Positions 45,517-56,865 of a stretch of DNA of 64,000 nt are shown piece after piece; position 1 is the stretch's first letter; the number at the start of each line of letters is the position of its first letter. The DNA lies in contig JAMJFZ010001133.1 of NCBI GenBank assembly GCA_026225945.1, positions 12,465,501 to 12,529,500 on the forward strand, given 5' to 3'. The notes below the pieces were generated by a model. The model saw only the letters and a program-made list of their open reading frames with translations, had not been told where the DNA came from and made no database searches. This DNA is from Cricetomys ansorgei. Lineage: Eukaryota > Chordata > Mammalia > Rodentia > Nesomyidae. The translations under genes were made by a program, and so were the position numbers.

Positions 45517-46919
45517 CTGATTGGTGTAAAGTCTGTTGCCTTGTATTTAGGTACTGTCTTCAAGCATCCCTCTGCTGTGAATTCCGCTCAACACGCACTG
45601 CTTCTCGTGTGTGTTTTCCGTCTCCAGGGTTTCAGGTTCATCCTCTTTGAACTCTTCCATGATTCTACTCATTTCCACTGTCTAGCATAATGCTGCAATA
45701 ATTTTGATATCCGTTTGTTATTTCTGACATTGATTAGATGATAGTCATTGTACATTTTATTTTGTTGGATGCTCCACATTTTTATATCCTTATAGCTAAT
45801 TTTGAATGTTGTTCTGCAACATGATTAAATCGCAAAGAGCAACCTGGATCTCACTGGGTCTTGATTTTAATTTGATGAAACTGACACCTCACATAGGCAG
45901 TGGCTAATTCCATGCCACTACTACCCCTCCTTTGTAGTTTACCTTCAAACGGATTATTAGGGTTTTCTACCATCGTAAGAAGGAGCACACGCCATCCCTG
46001 GCCCTATGTGAGTACTGAATACTATTCCTTCAAATCCTCTCAAACAATTCTACTCCTGGACTTTGGTAATTCCTCATAGTCATGTGTTGATGACTGGTGA
46101 GGGCTGCGCTGAACCCTCCCTTCTCTCTGTGAATCTGTCTCCTTCCCGAAGCATTAACCTGTAACTCTAACCTGTTGCTGGTTCTCTCCTGATTCTCATT
46201 CTCACTGACTAAGGGAGTCTGATCTCATGAAAAGATGATTCTTAATCTTTGTCACTATAGACTTTTAATGGGTCCTATTTGAGCAACGAATAGGGCAAGT
46301 GGTGTGTGCTGTGTCTCCGCTGCCCTGAAATAATGTTACTTTTCCTGGGGTGTTATGTCTGCACGATGTGGGTATGTAGGAAATTATTATGGGAGTATTT
46401 TTATTGCATGTAAATGTTACTTGTTCAAAGAAATCTCAAGAACTCTATCGTGAATAAATATCATCTTATTTCTTTGTATTCACATATGACATCTGAAAGA
46501 TTTGCTGCACAAATATTAGAACAGGAACACCAGTAAATATATAAAAGTTAGAAAAAATACTGAAGTAAAAAGCATTTTCTTTTAGCTAAGTTAAACACTC
46601 TCATCACCTTTTGACTGTTAGAACTTTGGTATGTACTTAGGTTGATAAAGGGCTTACCGTGAGTCTGTCAAGGACTGACATCCCATCCTCTGTTGGCCTT
46701 GCTTCCCACTCTCTACACTGCCAGCAGGATTCTGTCAGGTCATCGTTTCCAGTTACAGGAAGATCAGTATTCCTTACAAAGTTCTTACCAAGAGCACAGT
46801 AGGAACGGTGTAGATGCTTACGTTTCCCCCAAACCTGTTTTCTGGTAACAGAAAATTATATAAATTGAAAAATGTAAGTCAACTTGTTAAAAATGTCCAC
46901 ATGATATCCTGAGTCTTAC
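45517..46919. other. Unique DNA, no gene seen
   Basis: AT-rich, no recognised repeat and no coding support. Confidence 0.4.
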
Positions 46920-47240
46920 ATCACCAGGGTGGTGCTAGCAGGCAGAGTTCTCTGTGAGGGACCCAGAAGGAGGCTAGAGTGAGGTGTCGTTTAGGGTGTG
47001 CCTCTGATGTCTGCAGCCGAGGAGAGGGGAGACAGGTAGCAGGTTGGCAGAAGCAACTAGCTGAGCAATGGAGCTGATGGCAGCGTAGCCCATCAGGTTC
47101 CCTTGACTCAGAACATGATAACGGGGCTTGAAAGCTGTGGACGGAACCGTCACTGTGTGGATGGTTTTGCACATCTGAGTCAATGCTGGAAGTAGCTGAT
47201 ATCCGAGGCTGTCTCTAGCCGCGCTTCCGGAACTAAAGCA
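46920..47240 (-). pseudogene. Possible processed pseudogene fragment, unrecognised
   Basis: The minus strand begins with a GC-richer block 'cttccgg' reversed (CCGGAAGCGCGG, 47219-47230), like the start of a housekeeping transcript with an ETS-type site. Text such as CKTIHTVTVPSTAFKPRYHVL and QGNLMGYAAISSIAQLVASANLLP follows in an open frame to about 46974. The composition differs from the AT-rich flanks. I cannot name the source protein. No A-tail or target-site duplication was identified, so this remains a guess. Confidence 0.25.
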
Positions 47241-48229
47241 GTAAAGCTTTCATTGAACAAGATCTGTGTGCATCAGAGGTCTTCCGAAATGTCTTCCCAG
47301 CACTCTCAGCTGCACTCCTGAGCTCTGTAGAGCCGTTGGTGTGTCAGCGTGCTGTACTCCTTTGTGAACTGGCTACTGCATTAGGCACCTTACTTCCCAC
47401 TCCTAATGATTCCCACGACATCCACCTGTGCACTCCTGAGGCACATCTACTAATGCCTTCCTTTTCTCTTCAGTTTCACTAAAGAGCTTTCTAAAGGGCC
47501 ATGGCATTTTGTCATTTCAGTGAGTCATTTAAATCAAACACTAAGAATGTAATTTGGAAGCAAAGCTTTGAATACGTGGAGCATTATTTCCCTAGGAGTT
47601 GTGTTTGTTGCTTTCTTTCAGTTCTGAAGAAAGAGAAATCCAGGAGAAGAGAACAAGGGAGAGAGGTGTGAGAAAAGTAAGGCCTTCAGCACCTGTCAGG
47701 GGTACAGGTTTCTGTGACCAGAGTGTCAAACATGTCTTTCCAAAAATAAGCAAAACTACAAAAAATTGAAGTCAACACTTTGAAAACTGGAATTAATTGA
47801 CACTCTCTTAATACAATGTTTGAGCTTTAAAAACTTTTCATTAATCGTCTTGGCTAGGCACTTTTTTCTCCTGTAAAACAATGTCCTTCTCATTTCAGAA
47901 ACAGGATTTATACAAACAGAAGCAACCAGGGCCTGCGGCTCATCTTGGATGGAGACATGCTGACATCTGTCAGTTCCCTCTTGAGGTGGCAGTGCACTGA
48001 GCATCCGCTGACCTAGCCTAAGGGAGCCGACTCTCTGTGCATTAGGATGGTTACAAATCAGAGTCCTTTTCACAGTGATGATGGCACAGGGAGAGAAACG
48101 AGCCCTCAGGAAGTTTGCTAGGTTTCATAGTGCTGAGGATACTAAAGTTTATGCTTGTGATTCAGGCATGATAGAGGTCTGAATTTTCAATTACCTAGCT
48201 CGTTGTCATTATTTCGCTGAGGCTGGAAA
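47241..48229. other. Unique DNA, no gene seen
   Basis: A 105-codon minus-strand frame (47756-48073) has no family resemblance. An acceptor-like 'ctcatttcag' at 47890-47899 (+) has no matching donor that I can support. Confidence 0.35.
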
Positions 48230-48239
48230 ATGAATGTGA

Positions 48240-48732
48240 CAGTGTGTGTGTGTGTATGTGTGTGTGTGTGTGTGTATGTGTGTGTGTGTGTGTGTGTGTG
48301 CGCATGTGTGAGTGTGTGTGTTTGTGTGTATGTGTGTGTGTGGTGTGTGTATGTGTGTGTATGTGTTTGTGTATGTGTGTGGTGTGTGTGGTGTGTGTAT
48401 GTGTGTATGTGTGTGTGTGTGTGTGTATGTGTGTGTGTATGTGTTTGTGTATGTGTGTGGTATGTGTGATGTGTGTATTTGTGTATGTGTGTGTGGTGTG
48501 TGCGTGTGTGAGTGTGGTGTGTGTGGTGTGTGTGTATGTGTGTGTATGTGTGTGTGTGGTGTGTGTGTGTATGTGTGTGGTGTGTGTGTGTGGTGTGTGT
48601 GTGTATGTGTGTGGTGTGTGTGTGTATGTGTGTGGTGTGTGTGTGGTGTGTGTGTGTATGTGTGTGGTGTGTGTGTGGTGTGTGTGTGTGGTATGTGGTG
48701 TGTGTATGTGTGTGTGTGTGCGTGTGTGTATC
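48240..48732. repeat. Long variant TG array (about 490 bp)
   Basis: Nearly 500 bases of TG repeat with regular interruptions: TGTATG, TGTTTG and, in the right half, TGTGGTG steps that form higher-order units such as GTGTGTATGTGTGTGGTGTG. It is open in several frames on both strands (up to 196 codons + and 189 -), which is an effect of the repeat, not coding. It is continuous with the reversed tail of the B4 that follows. Confidence 0.97.
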
Positions 48733-49010
48733 TCTACATGTGTGTACCTAGAGGAGGAGGACATTGTGTACCTCCTCTATCCCTCTCTGCCTTATTCCTT
48801 TGAGGCAAGTTCATTCCCTAAACATGAAGTTTGATTTGTTCAGCTAGGTTGTCAGCCTTCAAATCCTAGAAATCCTCTTGTCTCCACACACCCTCCACAG
48901 TGCTGGGTACAGGCACAGGAGACCAGCTCTGTTATTAGGTGGGTCCAACCTCAGGTCCTCATACTTGAGAAGCAAGCTTTCTTAACCTCTGAGCCATCTC
49001 TTTAGTCCGA
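48733..49010 (-). repeat. B4 SINE
   Basis: After the TG array comes 'cagctaggttgtcagcc', 'cacagtgctgggtacagg' (reversed B1-like part), then 'ctcaggtcctcatacttgagaagcaagctttcttaacctctgagccatctctttagtcc' (reversed tRNA-like head). The order and ends fit a full-length B4. Confidence 0.75.
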
Positions 49011-49254
49011 GATGTGTGATACTTTTAAACATCTGTATTTTAAGGTGCTATTTGACTTTATTCTTTTTAAAACCTGGAATGTTTGAATGGGAATCAGCAA
49101 CTCCTCTGTAGATGTATCTGTAGTTCTGAGCATTGCTGGCAGCCTGGAAGAGTCTCGAAGCCTAAGCAGAATTACTGTGTGTGTTCTATCAGCTTGTGTG
49201 TGGTAAGAAACAAGTTGGATGTTTACATCACGAAATTTTCATCAGCTTTGTGGT

Positions 49255-49515
49255 AACCCTAGACAGGTGGTTCAGCTATAAGAAAGCCCTCTGAGAAAGC
49301 CATGGAGAATAAGCCAGTAAGCAGCACTCCTTGTGGTCTCTGCTTCAGTTCCTGCCTCTAGGTTCCTGTCTTGAGTTCCTGTCTTGGCTTTGCTTGCTTC
49401 ATGATGAACTGTGACCTGTAAGCCAAATAAACTCTTCCCTCCTAAAGTTGCTTTTTTTTTTTTTTTTTGCAAAAGTCGGTTTTATCATGGCAACAGAGAA
49501 GCAAAGTAGACAGTG
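49255..49515 (+). repeat. LTR-like rodent repeat, 5' truncated
   Basis: 'agccatggagaataagccagtaagcagcactccttgtggtctctgc', 'gacctgtaagccaaataaac' (AATAAA) and, after a T-run at 49450-49468, 'cggttttatcatggcaacagag'. Only the 3' part of the family is present. Confidence 0.65.
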
Positions 49516-49949
49516 CCCCGAAACTAATTTTCCATGTTGCTACAGTACTGATGGTAATCACTTTAGGTATTCCATGGATAATTCTCTGAGACCAGAGCCT
49601 TGAGCCTCAGCCTTCTTGAAGAATAGTGTGTGAACTAGTCACACCCAGAGTCTCAGAGTCCAAGAAGCTAATAGTGAAGGGCCAGAGTCCCGGGAGCAAT
49701 GTGAGGAGAGGTGAGCCAGGACCTGTTTATACTTGATACTCACAGACTGTTCTCTCTCTCCACTCATCAGACAGCTTTGAGGAAAACAGTGGTTATAGTT
49801 ATCCTGTTGAACTTTCATCATTGTGTAGAAAACAGCTCCTCCAAAGTTAACTGTTTAGTATGACCAAACACAAGTACTCCCTTCCTTCATACATTAGCGG
49901 CACTAACTAGATGGCTTAATGGACCAAGGAGAAGAACATTTGAGGTATG

Positions 49950-50320
49950 TTAGGTAGAGAATCTTAAATGTCCCCCAGATGCTTTGTGTCAAAGGCTTGG
50001 TCTTAGCCTGTAGCACAGCTTAGGGGAGACAGAACTTTTGGGAGCTTGGCAAGTCTAGGTCACTTGAGATGTGCCTTTGGAGTGGATATCTGGGCCTTAA
50101 ACCTCACTCTTTGCTTCCTGCTTGTCCCTAGGTGAGAGGATTCCTCTGTCATGTGCTTCCATGGTACTCATATCTCTCTAAACACCCCAGAGCAGCCGAG
50201 CCCATAGACGGTGGACTGAAATCTCTGAAATCAAGAGTCAAAATAAACATTTCATTCCTATAAGTTGTTTGCCCCAGATATTTTGCTACAGTGATGAAAA
50301 CTATTAATGTCATGAAGTTA
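49950..50320 (+). repeat. MaLR-type LTR
   Basis: 'gagaatcttaaatgtcccccagatgctttgtgtcaaaggcttggtc' at the 5' side, 'aaataaac' polyadenylation signal at about 50240, and 'ccccagatattttgctacagtgatgaaaac' near the 3' end give the order of a MaLR LTR. Preceded (49516-49949) by unique DNA. Confidence 0.6.
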
Positions 50321-50404
50321 CCCAACGAGTTGATAGTATTGTTTTAAATTTCTAGGGTACAGGTTTGCTGTTGTATATGCTTGAGTTTTTCTCTCTACCT
50401 TTCC

Positions 50405-50510
50405 CCACTTTTTGACAGGGTCTCACTGCATATTCCTATCTGGCTTAGAACTGGCCGTATAGACCAAGCTGGCCCTGAACTTGCAGAAATCTTCTGCCTC
50501 TTGAAGCCTG
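50405..50510 (-). repeat. B1 SINE fragment
   Basis: 'gacagggtctcactgcatattcctatctggcttagaactggccgtatagaccaagctggccctgaac' is reversed, diverged B1. Confidence 0.75.
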
Positions 50511-50709
50511 GAAGGAACCTCTAGAGAAGAGTAACAAACAAGCAGAACATTGTTCTCTTCTTTTACCTAAAATGCAGCATTATCTTGTTTTGTGTTGGAA
50601 GCAACTTTGAGGTTTGAACTGACACTGAAGTAGCCAGATGGGAGTCACACTGTGAAACACTCCTCATGAGAGCAGCCAGGTCTTTCAAACACTGATGTGC
50701 AGCAGAGAG

Positions 50710-50946
50710 CAGGGGTGAAGTGCACAGGGTCTGGAGTCACACTACCTTGGTTCCAATCCAGTTCCATCTTACCATTTGTATGGCTTTAGGGAAACACTTG
50801 GAGCTAACACTGTGTGTCTCTGCATCTGTGTGGTACTTAAACTCTTGTGCCACTTGTGGAGTGAGTAGCGTGAGTGATCTATGTAAAGCACCTGGCAGAG
50901 TGCCCAGCACATACCAAGATCCAGCGGGTATTTGTATTCACTGATG
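50710..50946 (+). repeat. MIR SINE, nearly full length
   Basis: 'gcacagggtctggagtcacactaccttggttccaatcc', 'tgtatggctttagggaaac', 'gtaaagcacctggcagagtgcccagcacatacc' and 'gggtatttgtattcactg' run through the whole MIR consensus in order: tRNA-related head, core and 3' end. Confidence 0.85.
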
Positions 50947-50987
50947 TGGTTCTTTGGAAATTTCTCATCCATCCCTCAAGAACTGAT

Positions 50988-51187
50988 CCTGCTGGGGAGT
51001 AGAAAGGTACTTCAGTGGTTCCAAGAACTGGTTGTTCTTCCACAGGCCCTGGGTTCAATTCCCAGAATCCACACGGTGGCTCATAACCATCAGTAACTCC
51101 AGGGGAATCTGATGGTACTGCATGTATGTGGTGAAGAGATATACATGGCAGGTAACACACTGATATGCATAAAATAAAAAAAAAGAA
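50988..51187 (+). repeat. B3-type SINE
   Basis: 'ctgctggggagtagaaaggtacttcagtggtt', 'ccctgggttcaattcccagaatccacacggtggctcataacc', tail 'aaaataaaaaaaaag'. It sits just after the MIR. Confidence 0.85.
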
Positions 51188-52544
51188 CTAAGCCTATTTC
51201 TGCATATGTTAAATGTATTTAAATGTCTGGGTCACAACAGATGCCAAATTTACCTTTCCATATGGTTATACATTTTTGGATTTTTGGTTTGCATCCTTGC
51301 AAGTGACACTGTATTAGCCAGAGGGTACCGAAATCCAGTATTGATGAAGTGAACATGAGGATGGTCTTCACAGTGCCATGCACATACCCTTATATGTCTC
51401 TGCCAGGGCTCCTGTAAGCTCTGGAGCCTTACTTTGATCTGCTTGCCATGCTTGAGCTGTGGTCCTTTGAGGGGCTCAACCTTTTCCTACATGACAGTCC
51501 AGTTACCCTTCCCTACTGCTCTTAGAAGTGGGGTTTTCTGGGGTCCTGTTACAGGTTTACTCAAAGCAGTTGACATGTCTGCTTAATCTCATAACACAGC
51601 CTTTCATAATTTTATAAGGCTAGATACCTGCTAACTACTCAGAATGTATCTGTTGATTGAATAAATGGAGACCTGCATACTTCTAATAGGGGGTTGAATG
51701 GCATCTATATATTATATTTTCACCTTTTCCTAGTTGGTGATCACTCACCCTTATGGGGAAAAGTGTTTTTTCTCTCCCTCATGCTCCTGTTTGTCAAAAT
51801 TCGTCTGCCCCTTTACTATCTAGTGTAGTCTGCTTAGAATGGTCACTTCCTTGTTTAGATGTGTTTAATACAAGCTGTAAAAAACAGTCTCCACTAGCTA
51901 TGGTAAATTGTGTGGTATCTTATTCAGTAGTTTCAGTAGATTTTAATGGTTTAACTGTTCAGTTTTCCTGCTGAGTCCCGGAGAAGGAGAAGGGAATGGT
52001 TTAAGTGAGAGCCAGGGCTAAGCAGTTGAAGTCGGAGTAGTGATTTTACAGTATGGGTCCTGGCACTTTCTCTTGCCTTAATTTAATACCTGAAATTATG
52101 TGTCTACTTACAGAAAAAATATGGTGCCTTGGATTTAAGGCAATTAGTTTGACTTCGTTAAAGTGTAAATGAGGATTTATGTCACTTGAGTGGCTAATCC
52201 TATCTGCTAAGCACCCAGAGGCCTGGGAGCTCCTGAATTTAAAAGTGAGTGCCATCCCGCAAGCTGATAAGAAATATTTTACATGTAGTTTTGACTAGCT
52301 TAGTGCCAATTTACTAAAGAAGTAAACTTGGTGTATGTGTCTGAAACTCATGTGACGACTTTTTATTATGTAAAATGATCACATAGGGTTAATGACTGGA
52401 GCAAACACATTCATTAAATATCAAACATCATCTATTTCTGTACTAACCCAGTGAAAAGCCTCTTTGCCAATAGAGCGTAAGCCTTCACATTTTTTGGAGA
52501 TACTAAATTTCTTATGCATAATAAAACTTTATAAGAGAATGTTC
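51188..52544. other. Unique DNA, no gene seen
   Basis: No recognised repeat and only short frames without family resemblance. Confidence 0.4.
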
Positions 52545-52706
52545 TATTACTGGGAATGGAATTTGGTTCAGTCTCCAGCATGACAGAGACAAGGTATGGT
52601 GGCATTTTCCTGTAATCATAGCGAGTAGACAGAAGCGGATTAGAAGGTAAAGGACAGCCTGGGATACATAGTACATTCGAGGCCAGCTTGGGATATGTGA
52701 CATGAT
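52545..52706 (+). repeat. ID/B1-type SINE
   Basis: 'gggaatggaatttggttcagtctccagcatgac' (tRNA-like) followed by 'aggtatggtggcattttcctgtaatcatagcg' and 'ggacagcctgggatacatagtac' (B1-like). Confidence 0.65.
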
Positions 52707-52867
52707 GTGTATATATACATATATACATATGTATATATACACACACACACACATATATACATACATACATATATATACACACACATACATATATTTACAT
52801 ACACACATATACATACATATATATGCATGTGTATGTATGTGTGGAGAGAGAGAGAGAGAGAGAGAGA
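52707..52867. repeat. Compound TATA/CA/TACA/GA low-complexity tract
   Basis: TATACATA steps, then CA, then TACA steps, then a GA tract (52844-52867). It lies at the 3' end of the preceding SINE and is probably its expanded tail. Small frames on both strands here are products of the repeat. Confidence 0.92.
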
Positions 52868-53129
52868 AAATCATTCTGGTTTAAAAGATTGTTTTTGATT
52901 TTATAATTGTTCTTTAAGTTCATTGATTCCGAGGGCATAAAAAATGACTAGAAGGTTGAAAGATAAAAATAAGGGAAAGATTGCTATATTTTATTAAGTT
53001 ATTTTATGCCTTTAATATATTTCTTCATTTTCCAAAACTTTATACATGTATACACTTTATCTTGGTCATACCTACCTCTGATTTTCCCCCTCCAATTTCC
53101 TTCAGGATCCTCCCATCTCAGCTTCCTCT

Positions 53130-54264
53130 GAAGTTTATGTCCTATTTTTAAATATATTTATTTTCAACCTACTGAGTCCACTTAGTACTGTCCATATGCT
53201 CAGGAGTCCAGTCTCGATGCTTAGGACTCAGGGAGCCCATCAGTGGTCACACTACTGAACAAAAGTGACTCTCCTTGTAGTAAATGGAATTGTTTCTCTG
53301 ATTTCTTCTTCAGTTTGTTTATCATTGGAATACAGGAAGACTACTGGTTTTTGTATATTAATTTTCTCTCCAGACTTTGCTGGAAGTGTTTATTGGCTCT
53401 AAGAGGTTTTTTGGTGGAATCTTTAGTGTCTCTTATGTGTAGAATCACATCATCTACAAATACTCTGACTTCTCCTATTTGTATCCCTTTTATTTCCATT
53501 TCTTGTCTTTGCTTTGGCTAAAACTTCAAGCACTCTGTTGACTAGGAGTGGATAGAGTGGATGCCCTTAACCTGTTCCCAGTCTGTGTAGGAACACTTTG
53601 TGTTTTTCTCCATTTTGCACCATATTGGCTGTAGGTTTTTCTCATATGGGCTTTACTATGCTGAACTACGTTCCCCTGTCTTTCACTTTTCTGTGGATTT
53701 TGTCAAAGGATTTTATTTTTTGCTTCTAATGAGATCATCATGTAATTTCTGCCTTTGAGTCAGTTAATATGATGGCTAACATTACTGATTTATTTATATT
53801 GAACCAGCTCAAAATCTCTAGAATGAAGCCAGTTTGGTCATGACGAATGATTTTTTTGATACGATTTTGAATTTGGTTTGTCTGCATTTTATTTTTGCAT
53901 CTTCATTCATCAGGGAGGTCGTTGTGTAATTTCTTTGTTGTTGTTGTTACTTTATCTGACTTGGGTGTCAGAGTAATAGCAATGTCATAAAAAAGAAGCT
54001 AGAAGCCTTTTAAATATTTTAGGCTAATTTAAGTAGCATTAGTGTGAGTTCTTTGAGGTTTTGTTATGGCATTGTAGTGAATCCAACTGGTCCTGGGCTA
54101 TTTAGGGTTGGAGACTTCCTAGAACAACTTCAGTCTCAGTGCTGATTTTAGATCTGTTTAAATTATTAATTGATCTGGGTTTTATTTTGGTATATTTTCA
54201 GCATCTAGAAATTAATTAATTTCTTTAAAATTTTCCTGGTTAGCCAAAAAGAAGTTTTAAAATG
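53130..54264 (-). pseudogene. L1 relic, reversed (reverse transcriptase region), part 1
   Basis: On the minus strand the text is L1 ORF2. The catalytic box is seen at 53449-53460, which reads FVDD, of the [FY]xDD type, preceded by KGIQIGE. The wording further right ('ctggtcctgggctatttagggttggagac', 'tgattttagatctg') is the reversed linker before the reverse transcriptase. Stops occur in all frames. It is interrupted at 54275 by a B1 and resumes after it. Confidence 0.75.
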
Positions 54265-54269
54265 TATTT

Positions 54270-54428
54270 TCCCCACTTTGGTTTTTCTAGAGAGGGTTTC
54301 TCTGTTGTAACTCTGGCTGTTCCGGAACTCACTCTGTAGACCAGGCTGGCCTCGAACTCACAGAGATCCGCCTGCCTCTGACTCCTGAGTGCCAGGATTA
54401 AAGGTGTGCGCCACCACCACCTGGCTTT
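54270..54428 (-). repeat. B1 SINE inserted in L1
   Basis: 'ggtttctctgttgtaactctggctgttccggaactcactctgtagaccaggctggcctcgaactcacagagatcc' to 'gtgtgcgccaccaccacctggc' is a reversed, little-diverged B1. L1 text stands on both sides, with 'aaaatgta' and 'taaaatcta' at the junctions. Confidence 0.93.
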
Positions 54429-55200
54429 AAAATCTATTCTTAAGATTGTCTGAATTTCATTGTTATCTGTGGCCACCTCCCCCTTTTTAATTTCAAATTT
54501 TATTAGTTTGAATATTCTTTCTCCTTTTTTGGTTACTTTGTGTAAAAATTTGTTCATCATCAATCTTTTCAAAGAACCAACTCTTCATTTTATGGATTCT
54601 TTGAATTTTTCATTTCTATTCCATTAGTTCCAGCACCAATTCTGATTATGTCTTCCCATCATATTTTTCTCTGTAAGCACTTACTGCTGTGTAAACGCTC
54701 CTGGTAGGACCTCCTTCCCTGTGCCTCATCAGTTTGGGTATGTTGCGTCTAGACTCTGATTCAATCGGAATGAATTAAGCATCCCTAATGCTTAATTTCC
54801 TTCTTGATTTTTTTCTTTTATGCAGTTATCACTCATTGCTGTATTGTATAGTTTCCAGAAGTTTGTGTGCTTTCTGTATTGATAACATGGAAAAACTTTA
54901 TTTCTACTTCAATTTTAACAAATAGTTTTGTTGAGTATCACAGTCTGGATTGACAATTATGGTCTTTCAGAGCTTGGTAAACATCATTCAGGCCCTTCTC
55001 ATTTTTCTTTAATGTTTTAAGCTTTCCTTAATGTTTTTAATGTTCCACTAGGCTAAACAAATATTATTCTTATGGGCTTTCTTTTTAAGTGAGCTTACAT
55101 TTCTCTTTTCTTCATCTTTTGCTGCATCTCCCTGTTTCGTTAAAATGAATGTTTGGCTATACAATTGCAATGCATTTGTCTGGTTTGTAGCTTTTAATGC
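54429..55200 (-). pseudogene. L1 relic, reversed, part 2
   Basis: Continues the L1: 'tttcaaagaaccaactcttcattttatgg' (54568-54600) is the same ORF2 linker found at about 5720 (+) and 7240 (-). Then 'cctcatcagtttgggtatgttgcg', 'gtttccagaagtttgtgtgc' and 'ttgttgagtatcacagtctggattgac' are further reversed L1 wording. The last 200 bp are uncertain. Confidence 0.65.
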
Positions 55201-55569
55201 CGTGAAAAACAACTCAAATACCATCTCAACCCACAAGTCCTGCTAAATATTAAGCATAGTTGAGAGTTTCATTTAACAAAGCAGATTTTTGTGACCAAAA
55301 AGTGTTTGTTTCTACTGAAAGTTATTGTATTCTCACTATAATATTTAAATATGAAAACGAATATCACTGATTACCAACTGGTAAGTAACGATTCTTAATT
55401 ATTAGCACGATTACAGGCTTCTTAATATAGGCTGTTCTGTTGTCATGGATGTATTTAAAATTTGATCCACAATTACCATTTATCATGGCAGAATTGTTTT
55501 CCTGTGACAGTAAATATTCAACACACATTATTTTAATATCTGAAGATATTTTTCAAATATTCATTTTTA

Positions 55570-55756
55570 TGTTTAATTGTGCATGGGCATGTGTCTTCAC
55601 ATGGTATATGCACATGAGCACAGGTGCACTCAGAAAGAGCATCCGTTCTCTTGAGACCGGCAGTTAGAGCCACCAGATGTGGGTGGTGGGAATCCAGCAT
55701 GGGTCCTCTGCAAGAGCAATATGCCTTCTGAATGACTGGGCATCTCTCTAGACCCT
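55570..55756 (-). repeat. B3-type SINE
   Basis: 'gcacaggtgcactcagaaagagcatc', 'ggtgggaatccagcatgggtcctctgcaagagcaatatgcc' and 'gggcatctctctagaccc' are reversed B3. Confidence 0.75.
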
Positions 55757-56822
55757 ACTTGAAGACATTTCATCAAACTCATATTCAGTACATGGTTTGA
55801 CTAGCTGGTGATTTAATATTTTTGAGTCCGTTTTCTTTTTCCAACAGTAAATAATATTCCCATTTATTTTAGTGTTCCCACTGTGTGTCATGTAAAATGT
55901 AGCTCTAGAGCAGATTCGTGGATGAAAAGCATTCTTGGTAAATGAACATTTCAAAGGACCTATACACATATTTCCAATTCCTTGTCGGTGTCAAGCCCCG
56001 CCAGTGGCTTACGAGAGAAGTTTGTCCGCTGCATTCCTCCAGGCACCGGGTGTTCTATTGTGTGTAATCTGAGCACATTTCATATGCTCTGTATCTTACC
56101 TTGTCGATAAACTTCCCAGACTTTGGAGACAAGTGAAGCTGAAAGACTTTTCAAATGATATTTTTCTATTTGCATTGCCTTTTCTCTGAGGGAGTTGTTA
56201 ATTTTGCTATTTGAGTCTTGGTGATCTTGGTTCGAGTGAATAAATTTATCAAATTCATTTAAACAATTCATTATTTTGTAAATTTTAACTTTATGTGTTG
56301 TATCTTAACATAGTACTAATAAATTTTAAATGACGTGCATGCCTATCATGAGTAATAATTATCTGTGGCTTTTCTGTGGAATGCCCTTCCCCATCAATGG
56401 GAGAGGCTGCTGCTTGATATCTTATCACTGTATTCCCTCCAGCATTTAACTTCAAGCAGAATTAGAACACATTCTCAGTGGAGTTACAGATCAACAATTC
56501 CCCAAACTGCAAACCAGCTATTTCAACACATTGTTATGTTTACAGCATCGGACTGATGTTTCTGCTGTCTGGGTCTGTCTTTTCCTCAGATGCATCCCAC
56601 CAATACTGCCAGCAACAGTTAAGCCACATGGCCTCTTCACCTCACCTCTCCACGATTCTGCTAAAGGACCCAAGTGCTGTGATTTTACAGAAATATGTAT
56701 TTATACAAATTGTGTGTGCATCCAAACTCAAGCGTTTTAGGTTACTCCTCTTCCCTTACTATAAGGATTCATTTCTTTCTGTTTTGGACAAAAGACTCGC
56801 TAAGAGTTATAACCATGAACAT

Positions 56823-56865
<43 letters not shown>

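Noticed and set aside
48195..48834. Open frames of 160-196 codons on both strands
   Set aside because: They consist only of Cys/Val or His/Thr alternation produced by the TG array.
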